Below, in pieces: positions 61,001-64,000 of a stretch of DNA of 64,000 nt. The notes beneath the pieces were generated by a model that saw nothing but the letters and a program-made list of their open reading frames with translations, was not told where the DNA came from and made no database searches. Positions within the stretch are counted from its first letter, which is position 1, and each line of letters opens with the position of its first letter. The translations under genes were made by a program, and so were the position numbers. This DNA comes from Flavobacterium beibuense F44-8 (GTDB lineage Bacteria > Bacteroidota > Bacteroidia > Flavobacteriales > Flavobacteriaceae). The DNA lies in contig NZ_JRLV01000004.1 of the NCBI RefSeq assembly GCF_000769915.1, positions 225,835 through 289,834 of the forward strand. The letters run 5' to 3'.

Positions 61001-64000
61001 ACAACGGCAGACATTGCGTGGGAAGCACCTATAACAACTCCGTCTTCATATGATTACTATGTTAGTACATCTGATGTAGCTCCTGATGATGATACAACCC
61101 CAACGGACAATGTGCCTGACACAAATGCAACAGTAAGCAACCTTACTCCTGGTGCGGTACACTATGTATGGGTAAGAAGTAACTGTGGAGCAGGAGATAC
61201 AAGTTTATGGATAGGGCCAGCAGTATTTGTATTACCACAAATACCTGCACAAATGGACCTTGAAGATGACTTTGATGCTAATGAAACAAACTGGACTCTT
61301 CTAAACATGGAGCAGCCTAATGTTTGGACTGTTGGAACGGCTGTAAGTAACAGTCCTGATAAATCACTGTATATTACAAATGATGGGGGTGTAACAAATG
61401 CCTATACTGCCAGCGAAGGTTCTACAGTACATGCATTTAGAGATATTGATGTTCCTGCAACTATAGCAGATGCTCAACTTTCATTTGACTGGAAATCTGC
61501 TGGAGATGATTTTGAAGGGGATTATTTCAGAGTATGGTTAGTACCAGTTGCCTTTACTCCTCAACCGGGTACTCAGATAACAAATGCTGATGGACAGCAA
61601 ATAGGTGGTGAATACAGTCAGAATACTGAATGGACTACTGAAACACAAATCTTTAATGCGACTGCTTATGCAGGGCAAACAGTTAGATTAGTGTTTGAAT
61701 GGAGAAACAATACATTTACCGAAGTACAGCCACCGGCTGCTATTGATAATGTACTATTTAAAGTTGTAACCTGTCCTCAGCCAGTAGATTTGATAGCTGA
61801 AGCAGTACAGGGAGCTTCATATATCAATCTTTCATGGACACCTACAGGTTCTGAAACACAATGGGAAGTTGTAATTCAGGCTATGGGATCTGGTACTCCT
61901 GGTGATGAACCTACTACATCTGTAATTGTTACTGATGATCCTTCATACATAGCTAACGATATAGTTTCGGGAGAATACTATGAGTTCTATGTAAGAGCTA
62001 TTTGTGGAGAAGGTGATTCCAGTTTATGGTCTGGTCCGCAACTATTCTCAATATTCAATCCGCCGGGATGTGCTAATGTTGAGGTATTTGATCCTGAGCA
62101 GGATATTATTTTACCGGGTTCAGAGTATATAGTTTGTCCTGATGAAGACAACTGTGTGCCATTAAGCGCTAATTATATGCTTACTGGTGAGACTACTTCT
62201 TATGAAATAGAGTCTATTGATTATGCTCCGCCATTCCCGTTCACAGGAGGTACTCCGGTATCAGTTGGTACAGATGATGTATGGTCTCCTGTAGTAGAAC
62301 TTCCTTTTGAATTCTGTTTCTTTGGGGAAATCTATTCTGAAGTTATTGTTGGTTCTAACGGTGTAGTCTCTTTCGACACAACTGATGCTGAAGGATACTG
62401 TCCTTATTCATTTAACCAAACAATTCCAAATACAGGATTCCCTATCCTTAATGCTATTTATGGTGTATATCAGGATATCGATCCTAACCAGGATAATGAC
62501 GTAGCTAACCCGGATATTAACTATCAGGTATTAGGTACTTATCCTTGTCGTGCACTTGTAGTTAACTTCTCTGAAGTGGCTCAGTTTAGTGGTGATTGTA
62601 ATAATAACCCTGATGTTGGTGCACAAACAACACAAATTGTACTTTACGAAATCTCTAATGTAATTGAGGTTTATGTTGGTAACAGGGTACCATGTACATC
62701 TTGGCAAAATGGTGCAGGTGTACTTGGACTTCAAAACGCAGATGGTACAGAGGCTTATGTTCCTACAGACAGAAATACTGGTGCTTGGACAGCAACTGAA
62801 GAAGCTTGGAGATTTACACCAAACGGAAACACTAACGTTGTATTCGAATGGTTACAGGATGGAGTGACTTATAGTGATCAAACAGATATTACTGTTTGTG
62901 TTACAGAACCTACTACACTTACTGCACGTGCTACTTATACTAACTGTAACGGTGAACTTCTTGTAAAAGAAAGTGATGTTACAATTCGTTTAGCTGAAGA
63001 GGTTGCTGTAGATAACCTTGTAGATCTTGGTGTTTGTACAACAGGAGAGATGGTAACTGTAGATCTTAATGATGCTATGGTTGATTTTGTTGCAGGATTA
63101 ACAAATCCTGAGAACTTTACTATAACGTTCTATGCAACAGAAGAGGCTGCTATTGCTGGTGGTGATGATAATCTTGCTGCAGAGCATGAAACAAATACAA
63201 CAGAAACAATTTATGTAAGGGTACAGGAAACAGGAAGTGAATGTTACTATATTGGTTCATTTGAAATCGTTATTTCAGATAACCCACCACAATTTACTTT
63301 AGATGGTGAGCTAGATGTTTGCGAAGGACAGTCTACTACTTTAACTGTGGAGCCAATTAACTTTGATCTTGCAGATGCAACTATTACATGGACATTAGAC
63401 GGTGCTGATTTACCTGAAACAGGAGCAAGCATTAGTGCTACTCAGGCTGGTGTTTATGAGGTAAGTGTTGTTGTAGATTGTGAGGCTACTGAAGCAGTAA
63501 CTGTTACTGTTCATGAATCTCCGATTGCAGATGTAATGGTAGATGTTGCAGAATGTGATTCTTTTGTGCTTCCTGCATTAAGTGCTAATAATAATTATTA
63601 TACAGGTACTGGCGGAACAGGTGATATGCTTGTTGTTGGTGATGAAATAACGACAAGTCAAACTATCTATATCTATGCTCAGATTGATGGATTAGAATGT
63701 ACAGATGAAACAAGTTTCGTTGTAGATATAGTTCCTACTCCGGCTTTAACTATTGCAGCAGGTTGTGAGGGTAGCCTTTATACTTTAGAAGTTTCTTTAG
63801 GTGAAGATTATACTGAAGCTGATGTTGTTATTGAATGGACAGATTCAACAGGTGCTACTGTTGGAACTGATACTTCTCTTGTTGTAGAAGAACCGGGAGA
63901 ATACACTGTGACTGTAACTCCTACAGGAGATGTAAGCTGTCCGGCAGTTCTTTCTGAAACTGTAGATACTGTTGCCTGTATGATTCCTAAAGGTATCTCT
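58091..64000 (+). CDS. Giant multidomain secreted adhesin-like protein (probable T9SS cargo), 3'-truncated
   Basis: The frame is open from ATG 58091 to the window end, giving 1970 codons and no stop. A signal peptide (MRKFTFMIFMSLFSIASFGQ) is followed by a choice-of-anchor J/cleaved-adhesin domain (about 58150-58650), a fibronectin type III domain (58655-58930), a PPC-like beta domain (58945-59335) and a second FnIII (59338-59620). Three tandem units then each combine a cleaved-adhesin-like domain with an FnIII (59624-60430, 60431-61237, 61238-about 62053). A Cys-containing domain with VVELPFEFCFFGEIY and VGSNGVVSF comes next (about 62060-62850), then Ig-like repeats (CEGQSTTLTV). The last codons, CMIPKGIS, are how flavobacterial gliding-motility-associated C-terminal (CHU_C, type B sorting) domains begin. 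Type IX secretion to the surface is therefore inferred. Confidence 0.88.
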   Translation, partial: MRKFTFMIFMSLFSIASFGQLAMEGFETWPPTDWGIYDNGVGTGTTTTWVQSPLGSPIQPPFEGDYAAYIAAQSVPSGTPEDWLVTPQFTAPANPQLRFYSRTVQPGSQGTVLKVMISTSSDPSTLADYTLLEEWNDDEISASAYQLTTVNLPADAVGEDVYVAFVRSGGNSGGGDHWLVDNVSVVQQCLAPTNLTFTNPGLDSVDLNWDANGATAWEIEIVPIDEAPTGVGVPYTGTLPYQATGLESSTVYKVYVRSVCDTDGNVSDWTNPLNFSTVALGATCAAPIEITSLPYSTTDNTAGYGDDYSGSPGASGCGTTNFYLNGDDVVYAYTAPTDGVISIDATDLGSFAGVFVYQSCDDIGVNCINGGTGNGTNPISMPIVNVTAGITYYIVISTWASPQSTPYTLTVQVVNCAPPTNLTATNVDDASADLSWDANGATSWEMVIQDNGAGIPAGAGTTVATNVNFDATAKTDGTPFAPSTNYEYYVRADCNDGTFSAWAGPFAFTTTQIPGNLDYSDDFETVSGWTLSNGTSVNKWIIGNAVNNGGTQSLYITNDDGVSNAYTNSTNTVVHAYRDIQMPAAIDALTLSFDWRADGESTFDYLRVWLVPATFNPVQGTLINNTNGVQIGGNHNQNATFTTEEYYINASAYAGQVMRLVFEWRNDGGGGENPPAAIDNVNFEFVDCPIPTNLTAGSETLNGATFDWDGPTSSTPTFDYYISEDNTAPADTTTPTGNVSAEDVTLNNLTPSTMYHFWVRSNCGSGSTSLWVGPVIINTLQIPAQLDFSDDFEGTINWTLNNGTQPNQWIVGTATSNGSGSSLYITNDGGVTNAYTNDEESIVHAYRDIEIPAGAEDLYLTFDWKGQGESTYDYMRVWIVPVTFNPVTGTQINGGNGDQIGGNYNQNTSWMSEAFVVPATDYEGTTIRLVFEWRNDGFFGDNPPAAVDNVNLSLITCPAPDNLIVDNLTQTTADIAWEAPITTPSSYDYYVSTSDVAPDDDTTPTDNVPDTNATVSNLTPGAVHYVWVRSNCGAGDTSLWIGPAVFVLPQIPAQMDLEDDFDANETNWTLLNMEQPNVWTVGTAVSNSPDKSLYITNDGGVTNAYTASEGSTVHAFRDIDVPATIADAQLSFDWKSAGDDFEGDYFRVWLVPVAFTPQPGTQITNADGQQIGGEYSQNTEWTTETQIFNATAYAGQTVRLVFEWRNNTFTEVQPPAAIDNVLFKVVTCPQPVDLIAEAVQGASYINLSWTPTGSETQWEVVIQAMGSGTPGDEPTTSVIVTDDPSYIANDIVSGEYYEFYVRAICGEGDSSLWSGPQLFSIFNPPGCANVEVFDPEQDIILPGSEYIVCPDEDNCVPLSANYMLTGETTSYEIESIDYAPPFPFTGGTPVSVGTDDVWSPVVELPFEFCFFGEIYSEVIVGSNGVVSFDTTDAEGYCPYSFNQTIPNTGFPILNAIYGVYQDIDPNQDNDVANPDINYQVLGTYPCRALVVNFSEVAQFSGDCNNNPDVGAQTTQIVLYEISNVIEVYVGNRVPCTSWQNGAGVLGLQNADGTEAYVPTDRNTGAWTATEEAWRFTPNGNTNVVFEWLQDGVTYSDQTDITVCVTEPTTLTARATYTNCNGELLVKESDVTIRLAEEVAVDNLVDLGVCTTGEMVTVDLNDAMVDFVAGLTNPENFTITFYATEEAAIAGGDDNLAAEHETNTTETIYVRVQETGSECYYIGSFEIVISDNPPQFTLDGELDVCEGQSTTLTVEPINFDLADATITWTLDGADLPETGASISATQAGVYEVSVVVDCEATEAVTVTVHESPIADVMVDVAECDSFVLPALSANNNYYTGTGGTGDMLVVGDEITTSQTIYIYAQIDGLECTDETSFVVDIVPTPALTIAAGCEGSLYTLEVSLGEDYTEADVVIEWTDSTGATVGTDTSLVVEEPGEYTVTVTPTGDVSCPAVLSETVDTVACMIPKGIS
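59624..62053 (+). repeat. Three tandem coding repeats of about 807 bp in the giant protein gene
   Basis: Units start at 59624, 60431 and 61238 with QIP(G/A)(N/Q)(L/M)D, followed by an acidic DDF motif. The first two starts and the third are each exactly 807 bp (269 codons) apart. Each unit repeats SLYITND(D/G)GV, YTN-type and VHAYRDI-type segments, the RVW(L/I)VP core, QIGG, RLVFEWRN, and the PPAA(I/V)DNV closing motif, then an FnIII ending in VRSNCG or equivalent. The third FnIII is more divergent. Confidence 0.85.

Noticed and set aside
59624..62053. Long regular repeats considered as a CRISPR-like or satellite array
   Set aside because: The repeats are in-frame protein domains of 269 residues, with no short direct repeats and unique spacers.

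Overview
The window looks like chromosome of a low-GC member of Flavobacteriaceae (Bacteroidota), most likely Flavobacterium or a close relative. The evidence is phylum-typical families (DUF2807, DUF3078, DUF4175, DUF4837, DUF2480, HmuY, a KUP transporter, a Pif1-like helicase with a C-terminal HTH), many SPI and SPII signals, a giant secreted protein with the architecture of type IX secretion cargo, and repeated TAnnTTTG promoter elements (the -7 box of the Bacteroidota housekeeping sigma factor) in front of unrelated genes. I see no rRNA, CRISPR array, transposase or prophage. One tRNA (tRNA-Cys) is present.

Layout. 1-8.0 kb: 3' part of RNase R, two tandem DUF2807 proteins, a LysE exporter, tRNA-Cys, folB, glnS, and a small YtxH/holin-like envelope operon. 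8.0-12 kb: SPFH protein, two secreted proteins, gltX. 12.1-19.4 kb: DUF4175 giant, ybeY, then a cluster of four parS-like palindromes in front of mnmG, a lipoprotein whose 5' end carries a fifth parS-like site, and a methyltransferase. 19.6-34.7 kb: OmpH/Skp-like lipoprotein, Pif1-like helicase, DoxX, DNA polymerase III delta' subunit, pgk, LysM lytic transglycosylase, DUF4837 lipoprotein, GNAT, double-OmpA protein, kup, S41 protease, DUF4349, rnpA. 34.8-40.4 kb: S24/HTH regulator with a palindromic operator candidate, a probable structured small RNA, M1 and S8 peptidases, and an MBL hydrolase.

40.5-55.0 kb is an iron locus. The SUF Fe-S assembly genes (sufA-like, sufB, sufC, sufD, sufS, sufE, sufT-like) are split in two by a complete heme-acquisition module: TonB receptor with a heme-receptor motif, HmuY, HemS, HmuV, HmuU and HmuT. 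Shared ATTTAGAAT elements sit at the receptor promoter and at the hmuT promoter, which fits iron (Fur-type) control. A four-helix-bundle gene of the 23S rRNA intervening-sequence protein family interrupts sufC/sufD, and an unknown lipoprotein lies between sufS and sufE.

55.0-64 kb: a short terminal-inverted-repeat element, DUF2480, DUF3078, hflX, and a CDS open from 58091 to the window edge. This CDS encodes at least 1970 residues of adhesin-like domains, including three tandem units of about 269 residues.

The most notable items beyond ordinary annotation are the parS cluster by mnmG, the candidate ncRNA at about 35.65-35.85 kb, the shared iron-operator candidate, the heme module nested in the SUF locus, and the internally repeated giant secreted protein.
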